A DNA stretch of 64,000 bases from Rhizobium sp. Pop5 (GCF_024721175.1 NZ_CP099399.1:2914001-2978000), one strand, 5' to 3'; positions 1 through 9,753 are shown, counted from the first letter of the stretch. The notes: generated by a model from the sequence alone, not told the origin. A program made the numbers and translations.

Positions 1-3000
1 AGAAGCTCGGCCAGCCAAGGCCCGTCTCTTCGAGAGCGAAGTAGGTCTTGCTGAAAAGAAGATCCGTTGCCTCAGGCGGCTGTTCCTTCTGTACCCGCTG
101 CCGTGCGCGGCCAAGTCGCTGAAGATTGTCGTCGCTTTCGGTCTCCTCCGACTTCCAGACGATCGGCTTGTCCTCGTCCATGACAAAGAACTTATACCAC
201 GGCTTGTTGTCTATGCGGGTGAACCGCGTGTCAGCACCGTCGATCGGGGTCGAGCCGATGCTGAGAAGCTCCTGCATGATGGGTCGTACGGTATCTCCAG
301 CTTCTCCCCGCTTGAACTCGAAAAGGTCTTGAAGCGGGATGCTTGGGGGAAAATCGACGGCAGCCTTGCGAGCTTCTAACGCCTCGAGCTCTTCCGCAAT
401 CGCCCCGACTTCCTTGTATTTCTTCGCGGCCGTGAGTTCGGCCATCTGGGCTTCGAGGGCGTCCAGTTTAGCATGATCTTCCGCCGAGAAAGCCAGCTCG
501 GCTCCCATCTTCGCCGCTGCCGTCATGAGAATCTCCCGTCGAAGATCTCGCAGGTGCTGAACTTCGACGTCGAGGGCCAACGTCGCCGCGTCCTCTCGAC
601 TGTCCGAGAAGGCTACCAGTTTCCCGTCACCACCCTGCGATCTGAGCGATGCGACAAGTTCGGTTGCCAGGAGCTGAGACGTCTTGGCGAAACCTGTTCG
701 GAAGCTTCGGATCGGCGACTTTCGCCCTTCCCGCTTCAAAGAATTCGGCGCTCTGAAGCGTCCGGAATAGTCGGTGCCGCACTTCGCGCAGCAGTAGGGA
801 ACAGCGGTTCCCTCCTCGTCAGCGCCACGGGAATGGAAGTCCTTGGGATGAGACTTCGGCCAAAGCAGCAAATAGCCCGGCACATCGCCCGGATTCCCTG
901 TTTCGTCCACTACACCGCTGTATGGATTCAGGAAACTTTTCCTCCACGCAAAGGGAGATCCATCCTTGATCTCACGTTGTGGATCAGCTTCCGAAGGCCA
1001 AAACAGCGCAAATTCGCGATGGCTCGCATCCTCGAAGCGGGTCGAGACCGCACTCTCCGGCAGCTTCTCGAGTTCCTGAGGAGCTGGAAGCAGCGACACC
1101 TTTGTCGACGAACCGCCATTGACGGCTGATCCCCGTTTTCCGCCGAGATAAAGATCGCCGCAGGCTTCGCAATAGAGCATCTCGAAAAGGCGCTTCTTCT
1201 GGCCGCCTTCCGCGTTGACTTCATGGTCTTCGCCGCGCTCGATGCTCGGCTCGCCCCACGACAACCGCCCTTCGGCATCGACTCCGACCGATGAGAAAAG
1301 TCCCTCAATGTTGCGCACGAAACAGTGCATCCTGAAACCGGGAAGATGCCCGACGCCGTCCGGCTTGAACGCATCGGGCAGGATTTCCTCCGGCAGATCA
1401 GGAATGGCGCGCATGGCGAGAAGGCCTCTGATGGCACGCACGTCACTGCCGGGGTAGAGTTTCTTTGCAAGGTCCGAAGCCGTCTGGGGTGTTCTGCCGC
1501 CAGGGGCACCCTCCTTCTGCATCGCGAAATCCAGCATCGAGGCGGCAACCGACGTCGCCTCTTTCAACGCGCTCCTGACCTCCAGCGTTTCGACGCCCGG
1601 AATGCTTTGGGCAGCTGAAACGAAAGCCCGGAAAATCGCCGCGCCGTCCCGTCTGTAGTCCAGACTGGAAAGCGCGTCGGCGATCGCCACGAGCTTGTCC
1701 GCACTTGGTCGCGACTTCGGCTCCTTCACGAGGTATGGTACGCCCTTGACGACGCTTTCCTTCCAGATCCTGTCGATCGCATCCTCGGGCGCACCCGCCG
1801 TTCCTGCGGAACCGAACATGTTTCGCAGGTATGCAACGCTGGCAGCTGCATTGTCGTCGTCCATTGGCAGCGAGGCCGACGAAGCTAGGATGCGAAGCTT
1901 ATGCGCATGCTCAGGCTGGAGGAGGCCCAACCTCTCGAGGAGCACCTTCAGAAGTCCAGCCATCTCCGCCCCGGCCGACCCGCGGATAAGATGCAATTCG
2001 TCGAGGACAAGGTAGAAATACGCGTCGTCGTCGCTCATCAACCAATCGCGTGTCTGTTGGATGATGGGCGCATCGACCTCTCTCACCAGCATTGCGTTCA
2101 AGATCGATTGGTTGGTAACCAGAATGTCGGGAGGCGTAGCCTGCATGTCCCAGCGGGAGATCAGCTCGCCGCCATCGGTAGATGGAAATACGAACCGCAG
2201 GTCCTCGCTCCTGCCCTCGTCGGCCAGGCGGCGCTGGATCGCGCGATAGCGCTTCATCTCCTTCTTCAGCTTGGTACGCGATCGTTCCGCGCGATCCTTC
2301 CAGATTTCCTCCTCGGCCAGGCGCGGATGCTTGCGAAACCCAGTGACGGGCGACTTCCCCGTATAGCGGCCGAAGAAGATCCGATTTTGATCGAAGTGAC
2401 GATCCATCACATCGCGCGCCTCGGGCGAGTCGATCGCCTTGCGCAGTCGCACCATCTGATCTTCGACGAGAGCGTTCAATGGGTACAGAATGAGCGCCCG
2501 GACAGCCTTGGGACGGCCCTTGTTTTCGTTGCGACGGTGGAGCTGGAAGGACTTGTTGGGATCAAGCCAGTCGTCGTCGTAGACCTTGTTAGGCCTTGGC
2601 CAGCTGGTCGCTTCCTTCGCAAGCTGCGCTAGGATCGGCAGCATGAACGACTCCGTCTTTCCGGAACCTGTGCCGGACGTCACAATCCCCGGGGTGCCTC
2701 GCCCTACCCCCCTAGCCAGCATATCGACTTGATGGCGATACGGCTTGTACTCGCCTTCATATTCGGCAATCCCTTTTTTCCGATCGAAGAGACCGGAAAG
2801 TGCTAGCTCGACGAATGCCCTGCGCTGCCTGTCGTCGAAGCCTTTCAGAACGCCATTCTTATCGGCGAAAAGGTCTTCCAATCCGTCGTCGGCAGGCTCG
2901 TAGCGCGGCACTGCCTCGAAAATTGGCTCAAGCGCGAGCTGCTCCGGCTTGGATAGCAACTTCCTCCGCATTTCCGCGACACCCGGATCGCCTATCCGGT

Positions 3001-3067
3001 AGGCAGTATCGAGGTAGGCCTGGAATTGGTCGATCATTCGATCGAAGCCGCCAATCGGATCAAACAT
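1..3067 (-). CDS. druE: DruE-like SF2 helicase with zinc ribbon (partial, 3' end outside window)
   Basis: About 1022 codons are in the window and the frame stays open to base 1, so the C-terminus is missing. Visible motifs are Walker A SGTGSGKT (residues 131-138), motif Ia-like YPLNALVEDQ, the DExH box LDELH (DELH 356-359), a split zinc ribbon (C633/C636 and C760/C763) and the motif AFSDSRED near residue 821. This combination is typical of the large DUF1998-associated helicases DruE and DrmA. The gene starts 5 bp after the stop of the 687-aa gene with no obvious Shine-Dalgarno, suggesting translational coupling. Family knowledge: DruE is the signature ATPase of Druantia anti-phage systems. 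DrmA of DISARM is the main alternative, but the neighbours fit Druantia type II better. The helicase call is near certain; the system assignment is inference. Confidence 0.85.
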   Translation of the reverse strand, partial: MFDPIGGFDRMIDQFQAYLDTAYRIGDPGVAEMRRKLLSKPEQLALEPIFEAVPRYEPADDGLEDLFADKNGVLKGFDDRQRRAFVELALSGLFDRKKGIAEYEGEYKPYRHQVDMLARGVGRGTPGIVTSGTGSGKTESFMLPILAQLAKEATSWPRPNKVYDDDWLDPNKSFQLHRRNENKGRPKAVRALILYPLNALVEDQMVRLRKAIDSPEARDVMDRHFDQNRIFFGRYTGKSPVTGFRKHPRLAEEEIWKDRAERSRTKLKKEMKRYRAIQRRLADEGRSEDLRFVFPSTDGGELISRWDMQATPPDILVTNQSILNAMLVREVDAPIIQQTRDWLMSDDDAYFYLVLDELHLIRGSAGAEMAGLLKVLLERLGLLQPEHAHKLRILASSASLPMDDDNAAASVAYLRNMFGSAGTAGAPEDAIDRIWKESVVKGVPYLVKEPKSRPSADKLVAIADALSSLDYRRDGAAIFRAFVSAAQSIPGVETLEVRSALKEATSVAASMLDFAMQKEGAPGGRTPQTASDLAKKLYPGSDVRAIRGLLAMRAIPDLPEEILPDAFKPDGVGHLPGFRMHCFVRNIEGLFSSVGVDAEGRLSWGEPSIERGEDHEVNAEGGQKKRLFEMLYCEACGDLYLGGKRGSAVNGGSSTKVSLLPAPQELEKLPESAVSTRFEDASHREFALFWPSEADPQREIKDGSPFAWRKSFLNPYSGVVDETGNPGDVPGYLLLWPKSHPKDFHSRGADEEGTAVPYCCAKCGTDYSGRFRAPNSLKREGRKSPIRSFRTGFAKTSQLLATELVASLRSQGGDGKLVAFSDSREDAATLALDVEVQHLRDLRREILMTAAAKMGAELAFSAEDHAKLDALEAQMAELTAAKKYKEVGAIAEELEALEARKAAVDFPPSIPLQDLFEFKRGEAGDTVRPIMQELLSIGSTPIDGADTRFTRIDNKPWYKFFVMDEDKPIVWKSEETESDDNLQRLGRARQRVQKEQPPEATDLLFSKTYFALEETGLGWPSF

Positions 3068-3072
3068 AACTG

Positions 3073-5136
3073 CTAGTTCTCCAAGTTCTGGAAGTACTGA
3101 ATGAGGTCGTGGCCGGCTCCATCGCGCCAAGCCGCCGTCCACTGCTGTTCGCCAAGCAGTGCCGAAGCGACCTGCGTCAGGTCTACAGCTGCCGGAGCAC
3201 GGGACAGGGTGTCGGCCAACCGCCCGATAAGGCCGGGCTCGACAGGCTTTGTGCGTAGTATCTTGATCGCATCCTGGATCCGTCCGACGTTCGGTTCGAA
3301 GCGCAGCCACGAGCCAGTGTACTCGACGCGGTCGGCGAATTCGGCACGGGAGACCAATACCGGAAACAGGTAGCGCATCACTGATTTAGGCACGGACACG
3401 CGGAGACCGTCCACGCCAGCACTCGCGATCACAGCAAGGTTCGGCGGGAGTCGACCGATGCGACGCATCTCGACGAGCTGCGGCAGCCAGTACTCACAGG
3501 GGCCGTTCGTCAGCCCGCACAAAGCCACTGGCACCAGCAGATAAGGATTGGCCTCGGCGATTTCGATCGAACGAGCCAGCCCCGCGCGCTGGTCGGCAAC
3601 GAGGTCAGCGAACGAAATGCGAGTCGGATCGCAGAATAGAACGGCGGAGCTCTCGCCGCCGATCGCATAGACGATGTCGGCCGCAACGCCCGATGACCCA
3701 ACGCCGACCAGGACGGGCACGCGTTCCGTGGATTGTAGAAGGAGCGCGTAGAGCTGGTCTTGCGTCAACCCGGTCGTTTCCGCGAGACCGCGTGCGACGT
3801 TCGACCGCTGCTCCTCTGTTGCGGCAGGAAGGGGCGTTGCACCAAGGGGCGCGACGTCGTCGTTTTCCGCTTCGGATTTTCCTGCCGACGGACTTCCGAT
3901 AGGCGGACGGCTCGTCAAACCTTTCGCCAGCTCGTCTCTCAGCGACTCGACGTCCTCGCGAAGCCTTTTCGTCGCGTCCAGCGAAGATCCAGCGACCTCG
4001 CGGACGGCTTCGGAGATTCTCTCCTTCAAGAGCGTGCTTTGCTTCTCGGTTTCGTTCCGGAGCAGTACCTCCCGGTGCGATACGATCGCAAGCCTCCCTT
4101 CGGCGTCCACGATCTGCTGCCGCAGTTCTTCCAGGCGATGCGATTCCTGCTCGGCCTCTTCGGCAAGCTTTGCTTTCATCTGAGAACGGAGGCGATCATG
4201 CTCCTCGATCTCGAAAGCGTTCATTCGAGCCCGCCACGGCTCGTGCTTCGAAAGAATGTCTGGCATCATCTCCAGCAGATCCCGCCGCCCAAGGAGAACG
4301 CCGAGCGCCGACTCCAGATCGTATCGTTCCTCAGCGGAGACTGCTGCCGCCGCGAACGCGCGAAGAACTTCGGCTGGATCGCCTGGCAACTCACCAGACG
4401 AAAGCGACACCGCCGTACCAATACGTTCAAGCCAGCTTTCTGCAGAGGCGAGTATCTCTGCCTCAGAACGCAGATCCATAGTGACCGCTTCAGTCCATTT
4501 CACCTCGGCATTGAAGACAAGGAGGCCCGATTGCAGCCGAGTGATACCGACATTTCCGACGACTTGCACCGTTGGAACGGCACGGAGGCGGGCACTCGCT
4601 GCAAGCCCATATTGCCCACTGGGCAGGCGAACAAAGCCCGTGGTCATGTAGGTGCCCGGCCTCACCTCGACCGCATCGACCGTGGTACTCATATCTACGG
4701 CAAGTCTGCCATCGACCAAGTCCTGCACCAGCCGCTCGTAACCGCCCAATCCAGGACCGATAGCGACGGGCACCCTGACCGCTGTTCCGAAAGATATGCC
4801 TTCGATTTTGGCACCTTTCGCGATTTCGCTGAACGGCGACGTGAAATCCAAGCCACTTGAGCCTTTTGCCCTTCCGATCAGTGAGGACGTCGCGGAAGAC
4901 GATGGGAAAAGGGTTGGAACAGCGGGCTTTGGCGATGAGAACTTGCGATCAGACTTCACGTTGGATGCAAGCCAGAAGGAGTCTATCCCACCAAGTCTGA
5001 CCTTCGCGTTGTGAACCTCCTTAGGGTGGGCATACCCCTTGCTGCTTTCAGCCTCCTCGGAAACCTCGGTGACAATGGCGCCGTCGTGATCAACGAGCTG
5101 GCGAACGCGGTAGACTGAACTTGGTGATCCTGACAT
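3073..5136 (-). CDS. Large Druantia-associated protein of unknown fold (DruG position)
   Basis: 687 aa, third gene of the methyltransferase-815 aa-687 aa-helicase operon. Its ATG overlaps the preceding stop by one base (TGATG), so the two are probably translated in a fixed ratio. I recognise no catalytic motif. A charged, heptad-like stretch at about residues 300-400, rich in E, K, R, L and Q, is a likely coiled coil. The stretch before it is rich in charged and hydrophobic residues, and the C-terminal ~220 residues look globular. No signal peptide or membrane segment is seen, so it is cytoplasmic. By position and size it corresponds to DruG (or DruF) of type II Druantia. That match rests on gene order, not recognised sequence identity. 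Confidence 0.7.
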   Translation of the reverse strand: MSGSPSSVYRVRQLVDHDGAIVTEVSEEAESSKGYAHPKEVHNAKVRLGGIDSFWLASNVKSDRKFSSPKPAVPTLFPSSSATSSLIGRAKGSSGLDFTSPFSEIAKGAKIEGISFGTAVRVPVAIGPGLGGYERLVQDLVDGRLAVDMSTTVDAVEVRPGTYMTTGFVRLPSGQYGLAASARLRAVPTVQVVGNVGITRLQSGLLVFNAEVKWTEAVTMDLRSEAEILASAESWLERIGTAVSLSSGELPGDPAEVLRAFAAAAVSAEERYDLESALGVLLGRRDLLEMMPDILSKHEPWRARMNAFEIEEHDRLRSQMKAKLAEEAEQESHRLEELRQQIVDAEGRLAIVSHREVLLRNETEKQSTLLKERISEAVREVAGSSLDATKRLREDVESLRDELAKGLTSRPPIGSPSAGKSEAENDDVAPLGATPLPAATEEQRSNVARGLAETTGLTQDQLYALLLQSTERVPVLVGVGSSGVAADIVYAIGGESSAVLFCDPTRISFADLVADQRAGLARSIEIAEANPYLLVPVALCGLTNGPCEYWLPQLVEMRRIGRLPPNLAVIASAGVDGLRVSVPKSVMRYLFPVLVSRAEFADRVEYTGSWLRFEPNVGRIQDAIKILRTKPVEPGLIGRLADTLSRAPAAVDLTQVASALLGEQQWTAAWRDGAGHDLIQYFQNLEN

Positions 5137-7583
5137 CAGTTACTCTTTCCAAGGGCGGAACCTGCCCTGCGTATTCTTCCTGCGCGGCTGTCGAAGATGG
5201 CCCGTCCCCTCGATGAGGGCGATGCCGTGAAGCTGTCGATCCAGGGCGTCCCCTTTCCATCACTCCGTTCGATGGGGACCAATGCGGAGAGGCGCGACAC
5301 GTCCTCTGGCATCACCGGATAGGTGTAGATCCAGTTCCCGCCACGTAGGACCGGTCCCGCGTTGCAAGCCGACCGTCCAGCGGCCCATTCGGCCCAACTC
5401 GATGGCAAGGAAACGCGAGACGCGACTGCAGAGAGCGCGCGGCCGTCATAGCGGAAGAGTTTGCGCCGCATCCGTGCATGGTGGGCCATGATGGCAATCG
5501 ACGGAGAGGAGAAGTTTTCGGCATCCTCGCCTGGCACCACAGATCTATAAAGAAAGGGCCTCTTCCCCTCGTTCCTTTCGAGCCGATAGAGGCCGTTCGG
5601 CATCTCCTCGTGGAAGTTCGCCGCAAAGAAACCTCGGGCGTCCTCGAACCGCGCGACGACGTGGTATCCGTGGGCGTCGTGCTTGTCGCCCTTGACAGGT
5701 ACCGCTTTAGCTTTCGCCGAGCGCTCCGCGAGTTCAATGCGGTCGATGAAGTCGCGCTGGCTTTCCGCAGACGGCGTTCGGACGAAGAACCGCGGGAGCG
5801 ACCATCGCGAGATGCCGTGGTGGACTTCCACCACTCCCCCTGCGGCTGACGACGCGGTCCGAAGGCGCTCCACGAAAGCAATGGGGGCTGGGCCGTAGAT
5901 CATCGTTGCATCCGTCCCGATCGTTTGCAGCGAAGGTGCGCACTGAAGGAGCCGCCGAGCCGGGAAATTCCTCACCAGCGTCAGGTCGAACCATCCGGCA
6001 TCTGCGAACGTCCGGAGTATGTCCCACTCTCGCGGCGCCGAGGACGGCCCGGAGAGTCCGCGCCGAACGATTTCCAGCGCATCAACGAGAGCCAGCCCCC
6101 TCGCCGTCCGCGCATAAAGGGCCTCTGCAATGCTCGTCATTTCGTCACAGGTTTCCAGACGCTCTCCCACCCATGGGCGAAGGACTGTATCGACGCTGGG
6201 AACGGTGCCACGATAGAACTGATCCTCGCCGACGTCGCGGAAGTGATCGAACATCAGCCTTCGGTTTCGAGGCGTCTCGACCGCTCTTGGCACAAGCATC
6301 GTGTTATGGATCTTGCCTTCAGCCTGCGCGGTGGCCGTTCCCGCGTAGACCCCAGAAGGAAAGGCCAAGCCATCCGAAACTCGAGCCATATCGATTTCGT
6401 CGCCAGCCAGTGAAACTTTCGCTGTCGTCCCATTAGGGAGAGAGAGGATCGGCGTGAATGGCGAGCGCCCAAGATAGGCTCCCCCGACCCTGATCCCGTC
6501 ACGCCAGCCGATCGCCCGGCGAGCGCCTTGCGGAGAGATTGTCGAAACCGCCGCGCGGTTCCTGAAGTTGGCCAGCACCCAGTGAGCATTGATGTCGTCG
6601 TAAGACGATATTGCACCGTCGTCGCATTCCACGAGGCGCGAGCGCCGCAGCAGGATGAGGCTCGACTCTTGAGTGCTCGTCGCCTTGGCACGGCCCCAAC
6701 CAAGATCCTCCATCATGACAGCGCCGCCCTTGATCGCCTTGGCGATAGCATCAGGAACGAACTTCCGAGCGTCTTCCGGTTGACGAAGAGCCCTGCGCTC
6801 ACCCGCGGGCGACACCCTGAACAGCTCATGATCGCCGAAATCGCCTCTCACGATCAGCAAGTCTTCAAGCGCCGTATACTCCGCTACGAAGTTATACCAT
6901 GCCCTCCAGAAGGTCGTTTCCATGTACTCGCGGCCGCCTCGACGCCAGGAACTCTCGAAGAGGCGGAAGTTGTACGCGAACGACGGCATGGTCTCCGTTA
7001 TCAAATCACGCGTCGTGGTGATCGCGCGGGACACTTCCATCGGGTCGAGAAGCTTGTGTTGCCCTATGATCTGACGCAGGCGTTTGAAGGCCGCCTTGTC
7101 GCGCAAGGTCGGAAACGCGATGCGGAGGGTGCGGCCGATCTGCGAATGCGGATGAATGCCCGGAAGATCGAGTTCGATCCCATGCTCTCTCGACAGGTAG
7201 GCCTGCAAGTGGTCCCACATCGGGTTGAGGCCGCGCATGACAGCGCCAAGGAAATTGATCCCCGTATGCCGTCCGAGCATCTCGCGAAAATCGGTGTCTT
7301 CTTCTTCCCGAAGCTTCGACGTCTGCATCCAGCAGACGAAGGTGAGAATGCGCATGTAATCCGGCGACTTAAACGAAAGTGGCGGATAGTCGCCTGCCAG
7401 AAGAGCCTTCAAACGCGAGATACCAGAGATGTTCGCCACGAAACGATCGTGCATTTCGGCGATATCCGCAGCGTCGAAAATCTCGATCAAAGCGTCGTCG
7501 TCGACCGACACGCTCCCGATCGGCCCGAGACTGCCAGGCTCGAGAAAAAATCTCTCGAGGAATATCCCCTCCAACTCCGACAA
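5136..7583 (-). CDS. Large Druantia-associated protein of unknown fold (DruF position)
   Basis: 815 aa, second gene of the operon, 69 bp after the methyltransferase stop and overlapping the 687-aa gene by one base. No Walker motif, nuclease signature, membrane segment or signal peptide is evident. The N-terminal half is rich in aromatic residues and arginine (for example SWRRGGREYMETTFWRAWYN near residue 220), and the protein looks globular and cytoplasmic. Size and place between a cytosine methyltransferase and two further large genes fit DruF (or DruG) of type II Druantia. DrmE of class 2 DISARM (also about 800 aa beside a cytosine methylase) is the main alternative, but no DrmB- or DrmC-like gene is visible here. 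Confidence 0.7.
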   Translation of the reverse strand: MSELEGIFLERFFLEPGSLGPIGSVSVDDDALIEIFDAADIAEMHDRFVANISGISRLKALLAGDYPPLSFKSPDYMRILTFVCWMQTSKLREEEDTDFREMLGRHTGINFLGAVMRGLNPMWDHLQAYLSREHGIELDLPGIHPHSQIGRTLRIAFPTLRDKAAFKRLRQIIGQHKLLDPMEVSRAITTTRDLITETMPSFAYNFRLFESSWRRGGREYMETTFWRAWYNFVAEYTALEDLLIVRGDFGDHELFRVSPAGERRALRQPEDARKFVPDAIAKAIKGGAVMMEDLGWGRAKATSTQESSLILLRRSRLVECDDGAISSYDDINAHWVLANFRNRAAVSTISPQGARRAIGWRDGIRVGGAYLGRSPFTPILSLPNGTTAKVSLAGDEIDMARVSDGLAFPSGVYAGTATAQAEGKIHNTMLVPRAVETPRNRRLMFDHFRDVGEDQFYRGTVPSVDTVLRPWVGERLETCDEMTSIAEALYARTARGLALVDALEIVRRGLSGPSSAPREWDILRTFADAGWFDLTLVRNFPARRLLQCAPSLQTIGTDATMIYGPAPIAFVERLRTASSAAGGVVEVHHGISRWSLPRFFVRTPSAESQRDFIDRIELAERSAKAKAVPVKGDKHDAHGYHVVARFEDARGFFAANFHEEMPNGLYRLERNEGKRPFLYRSVVPGEDAENFSSPSIAIMAHHARMRRKLFRYDGRALSAVASRVSLPSSWAEWAAGRSACNAGPVLRGGNWIYTYPVMPEDVSRLSALVPIERSDGKGTPWIDSFTASPSSRGRAIFDSRAGRIRRAGSALGKSN

Positions 7584-7652
7584 AGTTCCCCCTACCCCGT
7601 CCTGTCCTCACTTACCTAAGGTCGAATACCATCCCCGTCGGCGCAACCGAAG

Positions 7653-9470
7653 TTATTGCTCTGCGCGCTGTTCGTCCCCAGTTCCGATTGCTTCCAGCTT
7701 CCCGAGCCAATGAAGAACGAGATGCGGCCCTCGGACAGGATCGATGTCGGCCAGATCGGAATCTTCGAACGCAAGCCGGGCGAACTGTGGAAGGCCGCCG
7801 GGTTTCCCGAACCGGATGGCGTCCTCGTCGTCCAGGATTTCCATCGCAGGCAGACCTGCCACCTGCTTCTGGATCAACTGGCCGTGCAGGAGCTTCGTCC
7901 GGGCACGCAGATAGCGAACCGGAGCATCGAGCTCGAGCGATCCAGATCGGGAGCCGACAACCGCGAGGATCTGGACGATTGCCCGGTCGATGGCATCGAC
8001 GTCGTCCTGCTTCACGAGCGGGAAAGCCACAGTGCCCGCAGGCACCGTCTGCCGCCGCTGAGTGTCGTAGACCTTGACGATGTCCTGATCGACGAACCGA
8101 TCACGGTTGACGCGCCACTCGTCACGGCGTCGGTAGCGAAGTGGCATGTCTTCCTTGAGCCGATACCCGTTCGCAGTAACCGCATCGGCTGCAATCGGCT
8201 CACCCCAGCCAGCTGGCCAGTAAGTTCCACCGCCGTATCCATCCTTGGATCGAGCGGAGTCGTTCTTCTTGTTCGTGAAGCGCTTCACCATGTTCGGCAG
8301 CTTCTTCCCGCTCTCCAACGCTGCCGCCGTGATCCGAGCTGGAACGCCCCTTTCGCCCGACAGCAGGTGCTGGACAAGCTGCATCATGAAGTACGGGGGC
8401 ACCGCGTTGCCGACCTGGCGGTACTGGGCGTCTCTCGGACCGAGGAACTCGAAGGAGTCTCTGAAACCCTGCAGACGGGCGCCTTCTCGAACAGTCAAAG
8501 CGCGGTCGTGGATCGGATGCGTGAAGCAGCCGGACGTCACGTTGTTGAACCCCGCCGAGATCGTATAGGCGGGTGAGGCCTCATGAAGGCGACCATAGAG
8601 GGTCGCGTAATCGGTAAGGCGGACGCGTCGAAAGCGATCTGGAAGCAGTTCCGGCGGTATATCCTTCCAGGAGCCGCCCTGCGGCACGGTCGCGACGCGC
8701 TTCCGGTTTATTTCGGACAGGTTGCTGGAGTGCTGGTTCGGCGCGTATCCGTCTCCATCCCGCACGAACGACTGGAAACGCGTGGGACGGCCACGGGCGG
8801 ACAGCTTTGCCACCGCCCTGCTGTCGACCTCGCCAGACGCCAGATCGGCAATGGCTTCGCTGACGGAAACGTACTCCCTCAGTTCGCCCTTCTTCAACGG
8901 CGCATGGGTGTGACGGGGGAAGGTCGGCGGAACCTCGTCGACCGTGGCGATGAGGATAAAGCGGTTTCGAAGCTGCGGCAGCCCATAGTCGGCCATGTTC
9001 ACGACGTCGGCGAAGACGTGGTAGCCGCGCTCCTTGAACAGTTTGAAAAGCTCTCTCACGATCACGAGGTTGCGGCCATAGACCACGCCCGGCACGTTCT
9101 CCATAACGACGTGGCGCGGTCTCCGGCCTGCGGCGGTGAAGCCGTCGAGCAAACGAATGAAGTGCACGAACAGCGCATTCCGCGGGTCCTCGAGATGGAA
9201 GAGACCCATCGTGCTCACTGCCTGGCAGGTTGGTCCCGCGAAGAACCAGTCGATCTTCTCGATCCCGGCACGCTCCACAACATCGGACGCCGAGACCAGT
9301 GAAACGTCACAGCAGTCGACCACAGCTTGCGGGTGAGCATTCGCGAAGGTCTTCGTGGCGTTCTTATTGATGTCGAGCGCCCATTTCACTTCGAGATCGG
9401 GGATAGCTGCGGCAGCTCCGGCCGACATCCCGCCGCAGCCGGAATAGAGATCGATTGCAGTCTGGCCCAT
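7653..9470 (-). CDS. druM: DNA (cytosine-5) methyltransferase, DruM-like
   Basis: Transfers methyl from SAM to C5 of cytosine in DNA. Motif I is DLYSGCGG (7-14). The catalytic Cys motif is GPTCQAVS (C82), with Thr in place of the usual Pro. Motif VI is ENVPG (124-128), motif VIII is QLRNR (166-170), motif IX is LTVREGARLQGF (325-336) and motif X is GNAVPP (354-359). A C-terminal extension of about 245 residues follows the catalytic domain. I chose the ATG at 9470 because it has a strong GGGGAGA Shine-Dalgarno and begins just before motif I; an upstream in-frame start at 9527 would add 19 unconserved residues. It is the first gene of the presumed Druantia type II operon, where such a methylase presumably protects host DNA. 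Confidence 0.9.
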   Translation of the reverse strand: MGQTAIDLYSGCGGMSAGAAAAIPDLEVKWALDINKNATKTFANAHPQAVVDCCDVSLVSASDVVERAGIEKIDWFFAGPTCQAVSTMGLFHLEDPRNALFVHFIRLLDGFTAAGRRPRHVVMENVPGVVYGRNLVIVRELFKLFKERGYHVFADVVNMADYGLPQLRNRFILIATVDEVPPTFPRHTHAPLKKGELREYVSVSEAIADLASGEVDSRAVAKLSARGRPTRFQSFVRDGDGYAPNQHSSNLSEINRKRVATVPQGGSWKDIPPELLPDRFRRVRLTDYATLYGRLHEASPAYTISAGFNNVTSGCFTHPIHDRALTVREGARLQGFRDSFEFLGPRDAQYRQVGNAVPPYFMMQLVQHLLSGERGVPARITAAALESGKKLPNMVKRFTNKKNDSARSKDGYGGGTYWPAGWGEPIAADAVTANGYRLKEDMPLRYRRRDEWRVNRDRFVDQDIVKVYDTQRRQTVPAGTVAFPLVKQDDVDAIDRAIVQILAVVGSRSGSLELDAPVRYLRARTKLLHGQLIQKQVAGLPAMEILDDEDAIRFGKPGGLPQFARLAFEDSDLADIDPVRGPHLVLHWLGKLEAIGTGDEQRAEQ

Positions 9471-9697
9471 GATTCTCCCCACGATTTCGGCAAGTCTAGC
9501 AGTGCAAAACGCACGCATCGATAGCAATTAGACCTTGCCCAGAACTATTTTTCGGAGCGTTTACAGTAAAATGACAAGGAATGGAGCCCCGTCAGAGGAC
9601 TTCGCGCTGCAGTAGAAGCCATATTCGATCGAGGAAGGTTAACGGGGCGGCCAAGCGGACACTGCTAAATCTGGCCTTGAGACGCTTAATAACAAAA

Positions 9698-9753
9698 ATG
9701 ATATCGCCGCATCATTTTTCTCTTGCTTTTTTAAAAGTGATATCGGCATATCA
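9698..9753. promoter_or_regulatory. Twin palindromic operator-like sites
   Basis: Two similar palindromes lie in the A+T-rich divergent spacer between druM and the next plus-strand gene: ATGATATCGCCGCATCAT at 9698-9715 and TGATATCGGCATATCA at 9738-9753. They share the core TGATATCG-GC and are followed by T-runs. Their position 27-80 bp upstream of the ATG at 9781 suggests repressor binding sites for that gene and perhaps for the divergent operon. The C-terminal part of the downstream gene looks like a small DNA-binding domain, so autoregulation is possible. Confidence 0.5.

Noticed and set aside
473..2632. Plus-strand open frames of 218 and 243 codons at the left edge
   Set aside because: They lie antisense to the helicase, whose frame carries Walker A, DExH and zinc-ribbon motifs; the plus-strand translations are Arg/Ser-rich with no motif.
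3760..4860. 366-codon plus-strand frame
   Set aside because: Antisense shadow of the 687-aa gene; unnatural composition and no ribosome site.
6528..7619. 363-codon plus-strand frame
   Set aside because: Antisense to the 815-aa gene, which is coupled to its neighbours and has natural composition.
1..9470. Class 2 DISARM as the identity of the left operon
   Set aside because: A cytosine methylase and an ~800-aa protein would fit, but no DrmB-like DUF1998 protein or DrmC-like phospholipase gene is visible; the four-gene Druantia II layout fits better. Not fully excluded because the left flank is missing.
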